Assembly (NCBI RefSeq): GCF_009733845.1
Contig: NZ_WNXZ01000001.1
Coordinates: 620,001 to 684,000, forward strand
Origin: Pseudactinotalea terrae
GTDB lineage: Bacteria > Actinomycetota > Actinomycetes > Actinomycetales > Beutenbergiaceae
Reading direction: 5' to 3'
Length of the DNA: 64,000 bases
Shown: positions 47,980-57,172 of the stretch, piece by piece
Layout: each line of letters starts with the position of its first letter
How positions within the stretch are numbered: the stretch's first letter is position 1
The notes under the pieces: model-generated
Databases searched by the model: none
Seen by the model: only the letters and a program-made list of their open reading frames with translations
Told to the model about the DNA's origin: nothing
Program-made: the position numbers and the translations under genes

Positions 47980-48489
47980 GTGTCGTGGTGGTCTGAGCTG
48001 GGGCGAAAGCTCCGGGGCGAGCCGGAGGCTCCCGTGCTGCCCGAGCTCCCGCCACCGCCCACGGGTGAGGAGATTCTCGGATCGGTCGAGGCGGTGCGGA
48101 CCCGTATCGCCGGGCGGGTGCCGCCGTCGATCGCGGCCCGCGTCGACCGGATCGCGCAGATCGTGGGTGTGATGGTGCCGAGGCTGGATCGCCCCAGCCT
48201 CGGTAGCCAGCAGGCGCACACGGTCGTGGCGACCGCCACGAGCTATCTGCCCGAAGCGGTCGACGCCTATCTCCGGCTGCCGCGCGACTTCGCCGACAGG
48301 CGGGTGGTGGCCAACGGCAAGACCTCGTTGATGCTGCTGGTCGACCAGCTCGACCTGCTGAGTGCCACGCTCATGAAGATCTCCGACGCCGTCTCCCGCC
48401 AGGACGCCAACGCGCTGATCGCGCACGGCGCCTTCCTCGAGGAGAAGTTCAAGGGCTCCTCGCTCAACACCCCGTCCACGGAGGCCTGA
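47980..48489 (+). CDS. Helical partner protein of TelA, unknown family
   Basis: A 169-residue protein starting VSWWSELGRKLRGEPEAP with an amphipathic, tryptophan-rich helix that may touch the membrane, then a proline-rich stretch and a helical body: SIAARVDRIAQIVGVMVPRL and LMLLVDQLDLLSATLMKISD. The usual companion of TelA is XpaC, and this could be a short relative, but I cannot confirm that. GGAG lies 11 bases before the GTG. It is 17 bp behind telA, and its stop overlaps the next ATG by one base. The order telA-this gene-AAA should be kept together in relatives if it works with TelA. Confidence 0.75.
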   Translation: MSWWSELGRKLRGEPEAPVLPELPPPPTGEEILGSVEAVRTRIAGRVPPSIAARVDRIAQIVGVMVPRLDRPSLGSQQAHTVVATATSYLPEAVDAYLRLPRDFADRRVVANGKTSLMLLVDQLDLLSATLMKISDAVSRQDANALIAHGAFLEEKFKGSSLNTPSTEA

Positions 48490-50141
48490 TGACCACCCCG
48501 TCGCTGCGAGCCGCCCTGCGCGGCCTCGCCGAGGCCGCGCAGGATGCGGGTGTACCCGCCGAGGTCGCCCGCGACGAGGGGTTGCGCCTGTCGGCGGCCG
48601 TGGCCGAATCCCTGGTCGGTGCTCCCCGTCAGTGGTTGGCCGAGGTCGACGGCGACTCCGCGGACGAGTTCTTCACGGCCGCCTCCGCCGGCCGCCGCTG
48701 GCGCGCTGCACCGACCGACGTGCTCGTCGCCCTTGCCGGCGGTCCGCACGCCGCCGCGTACGCCGAAGCCCTCGCCGCGATCGTCCGCGCGAGCGCGAAG
48801 CTCGGGACCCCGCGACTGGACGTCGCCGCCCGAGCGACGGCGACGGCCGCCGTGCAGCTCGGTGCGGCGAGCGCCAGGCGCGCACCGGCCCCGACACTCG
48901 CTCCGGACCCCTCGCGTCAGCACACCGCTGACCTGCTGCGCCAGCTCACACCGAACCTCGACGGCGGGCTGACGGCGTTGCGGCCTGATCAGCAGCAGCC
49001 CGAGGTGCCGAGTCTCGACGGCATCCTGAGCGCGCTGCGCCGGGGCACCAGCGGCGGCGACGAGCAGCCGATCTCCGACCCGACGCCGCCGTCGACCGCG
49101 CCGGCCACCGGTGAGCCGGCGCACGCGACGGCGGGCGAGCGTGACCAGGCGATCGCTGCCGAACCGGCGGTCGAGACCGAGCCGGAGAAGACTCTCGAGG
49201 AGCTGCTGGCCGAGCTGGACGAGCTGATCGGGCTCCAGCGTGTCAAGGCGGAGATCCGGCGTCAGGTCGAGCTGCTCCGCATCGAGAAGCTCCGGGTCGA
49301 GGCCGGGCTGACCCGTCCCACGCTCACGCGGCACCTCGTGTTCGTGGGCAACCCCGGCACCGGCAAGACGACCGTGGCCCGGCTGGTCTCGGGGATCTAC
49401 CGGGCGCTGGGGCTGCTCAGCAAGGGTCACCTGGTGGAGGTCGACCGTTCCGAGCTCGTCGCCGGCTACCTCGGGCAGACAGCGATGAAGACCGCCGAGC
49501 TGGTGCAGGGCGCCGTCGGGGGAGTGCTGTTCGTCGACGAGGCGTACGCCCTCACCCAGTCGAGCACCGGCAGCGGAGCCGACAGCTTCGGCCAGGAGGC
49601 GGTCAACACCCTGGTCAAGGAGATGGAGGACCACCGCGACGACCTCGTGGTCGTGGTCGCGGGCTACCCGGTCCCCATGGCCGAGTTCGTCGCGGCGAAC
49701 CCCGGGCTGGAGTCACGGTTCTCGACCACGATCCGGTTCGAGGACTACGCGGACGAGGAGTTGCGCGGGATCTTCGAGGTGATGGCCGAGAAGGCCGACT
49801 TCGTCCCGCTGCCCGAGACCCTCGAGCGCGTCATCGAGATCTGCTCGGTGCAACCGCGCGACGCCTCGTTCGGCAACGCCCGGTTCGTGCGCAACCTCCT
49901 CGACTCGGCGATCGCCCGCCATGCGTGGCGCCTGCGCGATGTGGAGGCGCCCACGATCGAGCAGCTGCAGACGCTGCTCCCCGAGGACCTGGTCGCCGAC
50001 GAGGAGGAGGCCGCCGCGGTAGCCACGATCCTCGTGGAGGCCGGCGAGCCGGAGCCCGCCGAACCGGTCGAACCGAGCGGGCGCGAGGGCCCTCACGCAC
50101 CCGAACCGCTGCCCGTCACCGCATCCGAGGAGGACGAGTGA
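48489..50141 (+). CDS. CbbX/SpoVK-type AAA ATPase
   Basis: A 550-residue AAA+ protein. The first 235 residues are helical with no recognised domain, and a Glu-rich linker follows. The AAA core (about 240-510) has LEELLAELDELIGLQRVKAE, Walker A GNPGTGKTT near 287, a pore-loop-like GYLGQTAMKT, Walker B VLFVDEAYALT with DEA at 350-352, and FGNARFVRNLLDSAIARHA in the small domain. The family includes CbbX, SpoVK and EccA, which form hexamers that remodel other proteins. Start overlaps the previous stop (TGATG), end overlaps the next GTG. Its client is unknown; TelA, PknG and the FHA protein are candidates only by location. Confidence 0.88.
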   Translation: MTTPSLRAALRGLAEAAQDAGVPAEVARDEGLRLSAAVAESLVGAPRQWLAEVDGDSADEFFTAASAGRRWRAAPTDVLVALAGGPHAAAYAEALAAIVRASAKLGTPRLDVAARATATAAVQLGAASARRAPAPTLAPDPSRQHTADLLRQLTPNLDGGLTALRPDQQQPEVPSLDGILSALRRGTSGGDEQPISDPTPPSTAPATGEPAHATAGERDQAIAAEPAVETEPEKTLEELLAELDELIGLQRVKAEIRRQVELLRIEKLRVEAGLTRPTLTRHLVFVGNPGTGKTTVARLVSGIYRALGLLSKGHLVEVDRSELVAGYLGQTAMKTAELVQGAVGGVLFVDEAYALTQSSTGSGADSFGQEAVNTLVKEMEDHRDDLVVVVAGYPVPMAEFVAANPGLESRFSTTIRFEDYADEELRGIFEVMAEKADFVPLPETLERVIEICSVQPRDASFGNARFVRNLLDSAIARHAWRLRDVEAPTIEQLQTLLPEDLVADEEEAAAVATILVEAGEPEPAEPVEPSGREGPHAPEPLPVTASEEDE

Positions 50142-51469
50142 CCTCGATCTCAACAGCACCACCCCAGCAGGCGCCGGCGCCACAGCCGCAGGGTCAGCAG
50201 CTGCAGCAACGCCCCGGTCAGGTCGTCAGGCGCCCGAGCACCGGCGGGCTGGGGCTGCGGAACCGCGGCGTCGAGGTCACGTCGGCTCAGCGCGTCATGC
50301 GCATCTCGGTGGCGAGCGTCGTCGTGATGCTGCTCGTCGCGGCGCTCGGGTTCCTGCTGGCGCTCAACCAGGCCTCGGGCCTGGACCGAGCATCCACGCG
50401 AGCGGACCGGGTGCTCACGGTCATGGACGTCCGCAGCGCGCTGCTCGACGCCGACGGCGCCGCCACGAACGCGTTCCTCGTGGGCGGTCTGGAGCCGCAG
50501 GCGCGACGCATGGTCTACGACGCGGCCATCGCCTCGGCCGCGACCGGTCTCGCTCAGCTCGCCGAGGGAGCCGACGACGACGACGCCGCGCTGATCGCCG
50601 AGCTCAACGCGGACCTGGCCACCTACACCGGCTTGATCGAGGCAGCCCGGGTCAACAACCGGCAGGGGTTCCCGGTCGGCGCCGCCTACCTCGAACAGGG
50701 ATCCACGCTGGTCCGCGAGCAGATGCTCGCGAGCCTGGACAGCGTGCTGTCGATCGCCGCCGACGACGCCGCAGCCGATTTCGGTGCGGGCAACCTCTCG
50801 ATCGTCATCGTCGTGGTGGTGCTGGCTGCCCTCGTCGTGCTGGTGGTCTGCCAGACCCGGTTGGCGCGGATGACCCGACGGCGCCTCAACCCAGGGCTGA
50901 CGATCGCCACCGTGCTGCTCCTGGTCGCGTTCGGCGTCGGTGCACTCGGCGCGACCTCCTCGGCCACGGCCGCCGGTGCGGTGCGGGTCGACAGCTATCG
51001 CCCGACGCTGGCCGTCGCCCAGGCCTCGGTGCTCGCCGCCGAGGCGAGGACGCTCGAGTCCCTCACGCTGATCAAGCGCGGTTCGGGAGGGGCCTTCGAG
51101 GTCGAGTTCGTGGACCGCACCGACGAGGCGATCGCGCTGCTCGGTGATGCCGAGCCCGAGCTCGCCTCGAGGTTGCAGGACTGGGTGGACCTGCACGCCG
51201 AGATCCGCACGGTTGACGACAGCGGCGACTGGGAAGACGCGGTGGCGATGGCGATCACCGACGAGGAGGGCGGTGCCAGCCAGGCGTACGCGGAGTTCGT
51301 CGAGTCCGCCGGCGCCGTCGTCGACTCGGGCTCGTCCGATGTCACGTCAGGCTTGAGCGACGCGGCCGGTCAGGCCCGGCTGGCTGCCTGGGTGCTGCTG
51401 ATCGCGGGGATCCTGGGAGCTGTCGCGTGCTGGCGGGGCATGGCCCCGAGGCGGGAGGAGTACCGATGA
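50138..51469 (+). CDS. glnX: GlnX-like four-helix membrane sensor
   Basis: A 443-residue membrane protein with a Gln/Pro-rich cytosolic lead and four membrane helices at about 56-77, 220-239, 255-278 and 413-432. The two long segments between helices 1-2 (about 140 residues) and 3-4 (about 135) are outside the cell and helical, like ligand-sensing four-helix bundles of chemoreceptors. They start similarly (ASGLDRASTRADRVL and AAGAVRVDSYRPTLAVAQAS), so the protein may be an internal duplication. Position before a binding lipoprotein and pknG matches GlnX of mycobacteria and corynebacteria, which links the GlnH sensor to PknG. Start and stop overlap both neighbours by four bases. Confidence 0.8.
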   Translation: MTSISTAPPQQAPAPQPQGQQLQQRPGQVVRRPSTGGLGLRNRGVEVTSAQRVMRISVASVVVMLLVAALGFLLALNQASGLDRASTRADRVLTVMDVRSALLDADGAATNAFLVGGLEPQARRMVYDAAIASAATGLAQLAEGADDDDAALIAELNADLATYTGLIEAARVNNRQGFPVGAAYLEQGSTLVREQMLASLDSVLSIAADDAAADFGAGNLSIVIVVVVLAALVVLVVCQTRLARMTRRRLNPGLTIATVLLLVAFGVGALGATSSATAAGAVRVDSYRPTLAVAQASVLAAEARTLESLTLIKRGSGGAFEVEFVDRTDEAIALLGDAEPELASRLQDWVDLHAEIRTVDDSGDWEDAVAMAITDEEGGASQAYAEFVESAGAVVDSGSSDVTSGLSDAAGQARLAAWVLLIAGILGAVACWRGMAPRREEYR

Positions 51470-52461
51470 GGCCGACCAGGACCAGGCGGGTCACCGCGTG
51501 GGGCGCAGCGGCAGCGCTGCTGCTCGGGCTCGCGGCGTGCTCCACGGGCAGCGGCGCCGACGACCTCGGCCAGGCGGCGCCGGAGGAGGCCACGGCCGAG
51601 CCCACCGAGGAGCCGACCGGCAACCCGCCGGCCGAGCCTGCCGAGTGCGATGACCCGGTCGCCTCCTACGACCCGCTCGATGCGCTGCCCGCAGCCGACG
51701 CGCTGCCCTCCGGCAGCACGATGGCCGAGATCCGGGAGCGGGGCTCGCTGATCGTGGGCGTCTCCGCCGACACGCTCCTGATGGGTTCGCGGAACCCGTT
51801 CACCGGCCAGATCGAGGGTTTCGACATCGACATGCTGCGCGAGGTCTCGCGTGCGATCTTCGGCGACCCGGACCGCCTCCAGTTCCGCGTCATCACCTCC
51901 GGCCAGCGCATCGAGGTGCTCGCCTCGGGCGAGGTCGACCTGGTGGCGCGCGCCTTCACGGTCAACTGCGAGCGGTGGGAGCAGATCGCGTTCTCGGCGA
52001 TCTACTACAACTCCGGGCAGAAGGTGCTGGTCGCGCAGGGCTCGCAGGCCCAGGGCCTGGAGGACCTCGCCGGCGAGCGCGTGTGCGCCCCGCAGGGCAC
52101 GACGACGCTGAGCAGGCTGGCCGAGTACCCGGAGATCGAGCCGGTCCCGGCACCCACGCACAGTCAGTGCCTGGCGCTGTTCCAGCAGGGGCAGGTCGAC
52201 GCCATCACCGGTGACGACACGATCCTCGCCGGGTTCGTGGCCCAGGACCCCTACGCCGTCGTCGTCGGTGACGCGATCAGCGAGGAGCCCTACGGGATCG
52301 GCGTGCCGGCCGAGAACGTCGACATGGTGCAGTTCGTGAACGCCGTGCTGGCCCAGCTGGTCGCCGACGGCACGTGGGCCCAGATCTACGACCGGTGGCT
52401 GGGGGAGTCCCTCGGGCCGGCACCGGAGCCCCCGACGCCGGTGTACGGGCGGACCGCGTGA
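51466..52461 (+). CDS. glnH: GlnH-like amino-acid-binding lipoprotein
   Basis: A 331-residue periplasmic-type substrate-binding protein of the amino-acid family (SBP_bac_3). The signal peptide ends with the lipobox LAAC, modified cysteine C25, followed by an acidic, proline-rich linker. The binding fold starts ADALPSGSTMAEIRERGSLI and has GQIEGFDIDMLREVSR, VLASGEVDLVARAFTVNCER and QGQVDAITGDDTILAGFVA; the last resembles the second lobe of glutamate/aspartate receptors. No permease or ATPase genes are present, so it is not a transport component here. In mycobacteria GlnH binds aspartate and glutamate and signals through GlnX to PknG; that role fits the order glnX-glnH-...-pknG. Confidence 0.87.
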   Translation: MRPTRTRRVTAWGAAAALLLGLAACSTGSGADDLGQAAPEEATAEPTEEPTGNPPAEPAECDDPVASYDPLDALPAADALPSGSTMAEIRERGSLIVGVSADTLLMGSRNPFTGQIEGFDIDMLREVSRAIFGDPDRLQFRVITSGQRIEVLASGEVDLVARAFTVNCERWEQIAFSAIYYNSGQKVLVAQGSQAQGLEDLAGERVCAPQGTTTLSRLAEYPEIEPVPAPTHSQCLALFQQGQVDAITGDDTILAGFVAQDPYAVVVGDAISEEPYGIGVPAENVDMVQFVNAVLAQLVADGTWAQIYDRWLGESLGPAPEPPTPVYGRTA

Positions 52462-53606
52462 CGGTGACTGCCGAACGTGAGGTGAGATCCGGGCTCCCGA
52501 CACCGCCGGGCGCCCTGGGACGGGCTGCGGGCCGAGAGGAGCTGCTGGACTTTCTGGCCGCCCTCGAGGAGTGGTTGGACCGCACCCGCGGCGAGCTGGA
52601 CCGCCTCGACGAGGTTGCACAGCGCGCGAGCGATGCCGGCGCCCACAGCAGCGATGTCGTGCTCGCGATGGCGTTGTGGCAGGCGCTGCGGAACCGGGCC
52701 GACTCGATCGTCGTCGAGTGGGACTCGGGCAGGGCGGACGCCACGGCCCGGGAACGGATCTCCACGCACATCTGGGGTCGGCTCGGGTCGGGTGCGCTCG
52801 ACGTCACGCTGCCCGAGGGCGCGCGCCTCGTCGACGCCCTGGTGGCGGCGCTGCGGGAGCGGCTCGCGATCGACCCGTCAACCGTCAAGCTCGTGGCGCG
52901 ACTTCGGCAGGTCCGGGCCGAGCTGGTCCGCTGCGAGGACCTGGTCCAGGCGATGTCGGACGCCGAGCTCACCGAACGCGTCGCAGCGCTGGCCACACGG
53001 CAGCGGCGGCTCTTGAGCGAGGCCTCCCGCGGCGCGGACGTGACCGGGCCGCTCGGCGAGCTCGAGGCAGACACCGCCCGCGCGCACCGCGACCTGCTCG
53101 TGATGACCTCGCGCTCGGGGGAGCTGCGCCGCGACCGTGAGCGCGCCCTCGAGCTCCGCGACGCGCTGGCCGCGCGCCGACCGGTGCTCCTGGAGCTCGA
53201 GGCGCGGTGCCGACGGGAGATCCTGCGCCCGCCGCGTCTCGCTGTCCCGGACCCGCACAGGCTCGGTGACCCACCGAACGACCGCGCAGGCGTCGACGCC
53301 TACCTCGCCCGGCTGGATGCGGCCGCACGCGCTGTCGACGCGGCCGAGCACGCCTACACGAGCCCGCTCCGGGCACGCGCGTCGTTGCGGTACCGGCTCG
53401 CGCAGGCGCAGTCGGACGCAGCGGCCCACGGCCGCGACAGCTCACCCACCGTGCAGGCGGGCTGGACCGAGGCGTCCGACGCCGTGTCCCGGACTCCCTG
53501 CGACGTGGACCTGGCACGCGCGCTCGTCGCGCAGTACGAACGGCTCGCCCAGCCGCTGGACCTGCGGGGTCCGAGCGGTGCGGCGAGGATCGGAGGCACC
53601 CTGTGA
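52458..53606 (+). CDS. Helical protein between glnH and pknG, unknown function
   Basis: A 382-residue, arginine- and alanine-rich protein with long helical stretches likely to form coiled coils, for example FLAALEEWLDRTRGELDRLD, QVRAELVRCEDLVQAMSDAE and LRRDRERALELRDALAARRP. There is no signal peptide, membrane segment or clear catalytic motif. The C-terminus becomes less regular (DPHRLGDPPNDRAG). The GTG overlaps the stop of glnH and its stop overlaps pknG, both by four bases. In mycobacteria pknG directly follows glnH, so this gene is an insertion in the canonical order. It may be a scaffold joining the membrane sensor and the kinase; this is inference. Confidence 0.7.
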   Translation: MTVTAEREVRSGLPTPPGALGRAAGREELLDFLAALEEWLDRTRGELDRLDEVAQRASDAGAHSSDVVLAMALWQALRNRADSIVVEWDSGRADATARERISTHIWGRLGSGALDVTLPEGARLVDALVAALRERLAIDPSTVKLVARLRQVRAELVRCEDLVQAMSDAELTERVAALATRQRRLLSEASRGADVTGPLGELEADTARAHRDLLVMTSRSGELRRDRERALELRDALAARRPVLLELEARCRREILRPPRLAVPDPHRLGDPPNDRAGVDAYLARLDAAARAVDAAEHAYTSPLRARASLRYRLAQAQSDAAAHGRDSSPTVQAGWTEASDAVSRTPCDVDLARALVAQYERLAQPLDLRGPSGAARIGGTL

Positions 53607-55903
53607 CCGCTTGCACACAGCCCGGCTGCACCGGGTCCTACGAGGACGGGTGGTGCAACGTCTGCGGCTCGCCCGAGTCCCCGGGCGGTGCCGCACCGAG
53701 CTCGGGGCAGGGGACGAGCGCGACAGGGGTCTCGCCGTCGGCGGTTCTCGGGGCGGGTGGGCCCGAGGGCCCGCAGTCCGCCCGCACCACCCCGATGCGG
53801 GAGGCCGAGTACCGAGGGTCCACGCGAACCTCGTCGTCGCGGCTGGCCTCGACGGCGATCGGGTCGGCCCGCACCGGCTCGCGCACCACCAGGCGCGTGG
53901 GCACGGGGTCGACAAGGCTGCGCGCGCATCGCATGGGCGCCGGCCTCACGACCGTGCCGCCGCTGCCCGTGCCCGACCCGCTGCAGGCGATCATGGCGGT
54001 CCCGGAGGTCGCCGAGCGCAAGCGCTACTGCTCCTCCTGCGGGAGCCCCGTCGGTCGTTCCCGTGGTGACGTGCCCGGCCGCACGAGCGGGTTCTGCCCC
54101 ACGTGCGGTGCCAAGTTCGACTTCGAGCCGCAGCTGCAGCCCGGCGACCTGGTCGGTGGCCAGTACGAGGTGGTCGGGTGCATCGCGCACGGCGGCCTCG
54201 GCTGGATCTATCTCGCCCGGGACCGCAACGTGTCCGGACGCTGGGTCGCGCTCAAGGGCCTCCTGAACGCCGACGACCCGGACGCGGCCGCAGCCGCCAT
54301 CGCCGAGCAGCGGTTCCTGGCCGAGGTCGAGCACCCGCTGATCGTGGAGATCTACAACTTCGCGGTGCACGACGGTGCGGGATACACCGTCATGGAGTAC
54401 GTCGGCGGGACCTCGATCAAGGACATCCTGCAGGACCGGCGTGAGAAGAACGGCGGCGTGGTCGACCCGCTGCCGGTGGACCAGGCCATCGCGTACGTGC
54501 TCGAGGTGCTGCCGGCGTTCTCCTACCTGCACGACCACGGGCTGCTCTACTGCGACTTCAAGCCCGACAACGTCATCCAGCAGGGCGAGGGCGTCAAGCT
54601 CATCGACATGGGCGGTGTGCGGCGGATCGACGACGACGTGTCGGCGATCTTCGGCACCGTGGGTTACCAGGCGCCCGAGGTGGCGGAGCTGGGACCGTCG
54701 GTCGCCTCGGACATCTTCACGATCGGGCGCACGCTCGCCACGATGGTGCTCGACTTCCGCGGCAACACCACCACGTACGTGGACTCGTTCCCGCCGGTCG
54801 CGGACACACCGGTGTTCGCGCGGTACGACTCGTTCTACAGGTTGCTCGCGAAGGCGTGCGCCAAGAACCCCGACGACCGATTCGGCTCGGTCGACGAGCT
54901 ACGGGTGCAGATGCTCGGTGTGCTGCGCGAGGTCGTGGCCGCCGACCGTGGCCCCGGCAGCCCGGCCACCACCTCGTCGGCGTCGCAGCTCTTCACGGCT
55001 CCGACCGTCGACGTCCCCGAGCGGCCGCTGCTGTGGAGCGAGCTGCCCGAGCTCGAGGTGGATCCCTCCGACCCGATGGCGAGCTTCTTGGACGGCGTCA
55101 ACGTCGCCGACCCGGTGGCGAGGGTGACCGCGCTCAACAAGGCCCCGGAACGCACCGTCGAGATCCGGCTCGCCACGGCACGGGCAGCGGTCGCGGCCCA
55201 CCGGATCGACGTGGCCCGGACCCTGATCGCGGAGATCCTCGCCGACGACCCGTGGGAGTGGCGCGCGCTCTGGGTGGGTGGCCTCGCCGACCTGGCCGGC
55301 GGCGACGCGACTGCCGCCGTCGCGTCGTTCAACGCCGTGTACGGGCAGGTCCCCGGCGAGCTCGCACCGAAGCTCGCGCTGGCGACGGCGTGCGAGGTCG
55401 GCGGCGAGCCCGACGTGGCGGAGTCGCTGTACGTGGTGTGTGCGCGCTCCGACGCCAACTACACGGCGCCCGCGGCGTTCGGCCTGACGCGCATCAGGCG
55501 AGCCCGGGGGGATCTCGACGGCGTGCTGCACTCGCTCGATCTCGTCGCCCCGACCCGTGGTTCCTATGCGGCAGCCCGCCTGCAACGGGCCCGGGCGCTC
55601 ACCGAGTCGGGCTGGGGTCTTCCCGCGCTCGACGACGCGTTGCGCAGCATCGAGGGGGTGCCGCTGACACCGGCCGCCCAGTCCGACCTGCGCATCCAGG
55701 TGCTGGAGGCTGCGCTCGCCCAGATCGGTCAGAACGCCGCTCCGATGGGAGCGCAGATCGCGGACGTGCCTGCGCAGGAGCGTCCGCTACGTGACGCGAT
55801 CGAGACGGCCTATCGTGAGCGGGCCCGGATCGCGGACACACGCGCGGAGCGGATCGCGCTCGTCGACCGCGCCAACGCGGCCCGGAACTGGACCCTGTGG
55901 TGA
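53603..55903 (+). CDS. pknG: Ser/Thr protein kinase PknG with zinc ribbons and C-terminal repeats
   Basis: A 766-residue soluble kinase. Residues 4-21 hold a small Cys4 ribbon (C4, C9, C18, C21), then a Ser/Arg-rich stretch. A rubredoxin-like Cys4 site follows near 142-170 (RYCSSCGSPV and GFCPTCGAKFDFEP). The kinase domain runs from about 180 to 440 with GCIAHGGLGWIYLARD, catalytic lysine in WVALKG near 217, and HDHGLLYCDFKPDNVI, in which HRD is replaced by YCD (a non-RD kinase, as PknG is known to be). The C-terminal 300 residues are TPR-like. PknG phosphorylates the FHA protein GarA/OdhI to control glutamate metabolism. Here an FHA gene lies in the same operon. Overlaps both neighbours by four bases. 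Confidence 0.93.
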   Translation: MTACTQPGCTGSYEDGWCNVCGSPESPGGAAPSSGQGTSATGVSPSAVLGAGGPEGPQSARTTPMREAEYRGSTRTSSSRLASTAIGSARTGSRTTRRVGTGSTRLRAHRMGAGLTTVPPLPVPDPLQAIMAVPEVAERKRYCSSCGSPVGRSRGDVPGRTSGFCPTCGAKFDFEPQLQPGDLVGGQYEVVGCIAHGGLGWIYLARDRNVSGRWVALKGLLNADDPDAAAAAIAEQRFLAEVEHPLIVEIYNFAVHDGAGYTVMEYVGGTSIKDILQDRREKNGGVVDPLPVDQAIAYVLEVLPAFSYLHDHGLLYCDFKPDNVIQQGEGVKLIDMGGVRRIDDDVSAIFGTVGYQAPEVAELGPSVASDIFTIGRTLATMVLDFRGNTTTYVDSFPPVADTPVFARYDSFYRLLAKACAKNPDDRFGSVDELRVQMLGVLREVVAADRGPGSPATTSSASQLFTAPTVDVPERPLLWSELPELEVDPSDPMASFLDGVNVADPVARVTALNKAPERTVEIRLATARAAVAAHRIDVARTLIAEILADDPWEWRALWVGGLADLAGGDATAAVASFNAVYGQVPGELAPKLALATACEVGGEPDVAESLYVVCARSDANYTAPAAFGLTRIRRARGDLDGVLHSLDLVAPTRGSYAAARLQRARALTESGWGLPALDDALRSIEGVPLTPAAQSDLRIQVLEAALAQIGQNAAPMGAQIADVPAQERPLRDAIETAYRERARIADTRAERIALVDRANAARNWTLW

Positions 55904-57099
55904 GCGATCCCGCCCCCGCGCAGCCCGCACGAGACGAAGAACCGGTGGACCAGGTGAGCTCAGAGACGCCCGTTGCGGTGCCCCAGCCCGAGCACCTCAA
56001 GGTGACGGACCCGGGGCAGCCGGCCCAGGCGCCGGATGCGACCGCAGCTGCCGAGACCGACCCCGAGGTCCAGCCGGACGTGCCCTGCCCGTCGTGCGGA
56101 GCTCTGGCGCAGCCCGGCTCCATGTTCTGCGAGGCGTGCGGCACGCCGCTGACGGCACCCACGCAGGCTGCCCCTCCGCAGCAGGAGCAGCGCCCGGCAC
56201 CGCCGGTTCGCCCCTGCGTCCGCTGCGGGGGGCGTGTCGCTCCCGATGGCTACTGCGAGGAGTGCGGCTCGCCCGCGATGAGCGAGCGCGACCACTTCGA
56301 GTCCTCACCGAGCGCGACGGTCGGCGGGGTCTGCGACCGCGGCGTCCTCCACGCCCGCAACGAGGATGCGATGGCGATCGGCATCGAGCGGGGCGTGACG
56401 CTGCTGGTCGTGTGCGACGGGGTCTCGACAGCCCCGATGTCCGATGCGGCCAGCCTCGCGGCTTGCACCGCAGCCCTGCAGGCGCTCGCCGAGGGAGCAC
56501 CCGGCGGTGCGCAGGAGGTGACCTCGGAGGGCTCCGCACGGCGCAGCGACTGGGGGATCCTCCATCAGGACGCCGCACGGCGGGCCAACGAGGCCGTGCT
56601 GTCGGTGCCCGTCGAGCAGGAGTCGGACGCGCCGTCGTGCACCTACGTCGCGGCGGTCGCGGACGGTCAGCGCGTCGTCGTCGGGAGCGTCGGGGACTCG
56701 CGCGCCTACTGGCTGCCCGACGGCGGCACCGGTATCCGGCTCACGATCGACGACTCGTGGGCGCAGGAGATGATCGAGCTCGGCGTCCCGGCGAGCCAGG
56801 TCGAGTCCTCCCCGAACGCGCACGCGATCACGCGTTGGCTGGGGCCTGATGCGCCCGAGGTCAAGCCGCGGCTGGACACGTTGACCGTCACCTCTCCCGG
56901 CTGGTTGCTGCTGTGCTCCGACGGCCTCTGGAACTACTGCCCGGGGCCCGACGAGCTCAGCGAGCTGGTGCGGTCGAGCGCAGCGAGCCTGGGCGAGGGG
57001 GCGACGGCGACGGCCATCGCGGGTGCGCTGGTCGACTGGGCGAACGCCCAGGGCGGGCGTGACAACATCACCGCCGTGCTCGCGCGGCTCGGCGAATGA
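55900..57099 (+). CDS. PP2C-type Ser/Thr phosphatase with two zinc ribbons
   Basis: A 399-residue phosphatase that would oppose PknG. A low-complexity lead of 60 residues is followed by two Cys4 ribbons (C63, C66, C77, C80 and C106, C109, C119, C122). The PP2C domain starts near 142 with GVCDRGVLHARNEDAMAIGI (the RNED metal-binding motif), VVCDGVST with the DG at 173-174, VVVGSVGDSRAYWLP, LLLCSDGLWNY and the final GGRDNITAVLARL. All the metal-ligand aspartates of PP2C appear to be present. The GTG at 55900 overlaps the pknG stop (GTGA). A 73-bp gap follows, with a possible internal promoter before the vWA gene. Confidence 0.92.
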   Translation: MSDPAPAQPARDEEPVDQVSSETPVAVPQPEHLKVTDPGQPAQAPDATAAAETDPEVQPDVPCPSCGALAQPGSMFCEACGTPLTAPTQAAPPQQEQRPAPPVRPCVRCGGRVAPDGYCEECGSPAMSERDHFESSPSATVGGVCDRGVLHARNEDAMAIGIERGVTLLVVCDGVSTAPMSDAASLAACTAALQALAEGAPGGAQEVTSEGSARRSDWGILHQDAARRANEAVLSVPVEQESDAPSCTYVAAVADGQRVVVGSVGDSRAYWLPDGGTGIRLTIDDSWAQEMIELGVPASQVESSPNAHAITRWLGPDAPEVKPRLDTLTVTSPGWLLLCSDGLWNYCPGPDELSELVRSSAASLGEGATATAIAGALVDWANAQGGRDNITAVLARLGE

Positions 57100-57142
57100 C
57101 CGCCGGCTGAGCCGCGGCACACGTCAACACACCCAGAACGGA

Positions 57143-57148
57143 TAGCCT
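57143..57148 (+). promoter_or_regulatory. Candidate internal -10 box before the vWA-FHA pair
   Basis: TAGCCT lies 25 bases before the ATG at 57173, in the only sizable gap of the operon (57100-57172), with GGAGA as ribosome site in between. It could raise the level of the last two genes. No clear -35. Confidence 0.35.
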
Positions 57149-57172
57149 GCAGGGCGAGGAACAGGAGAGACG

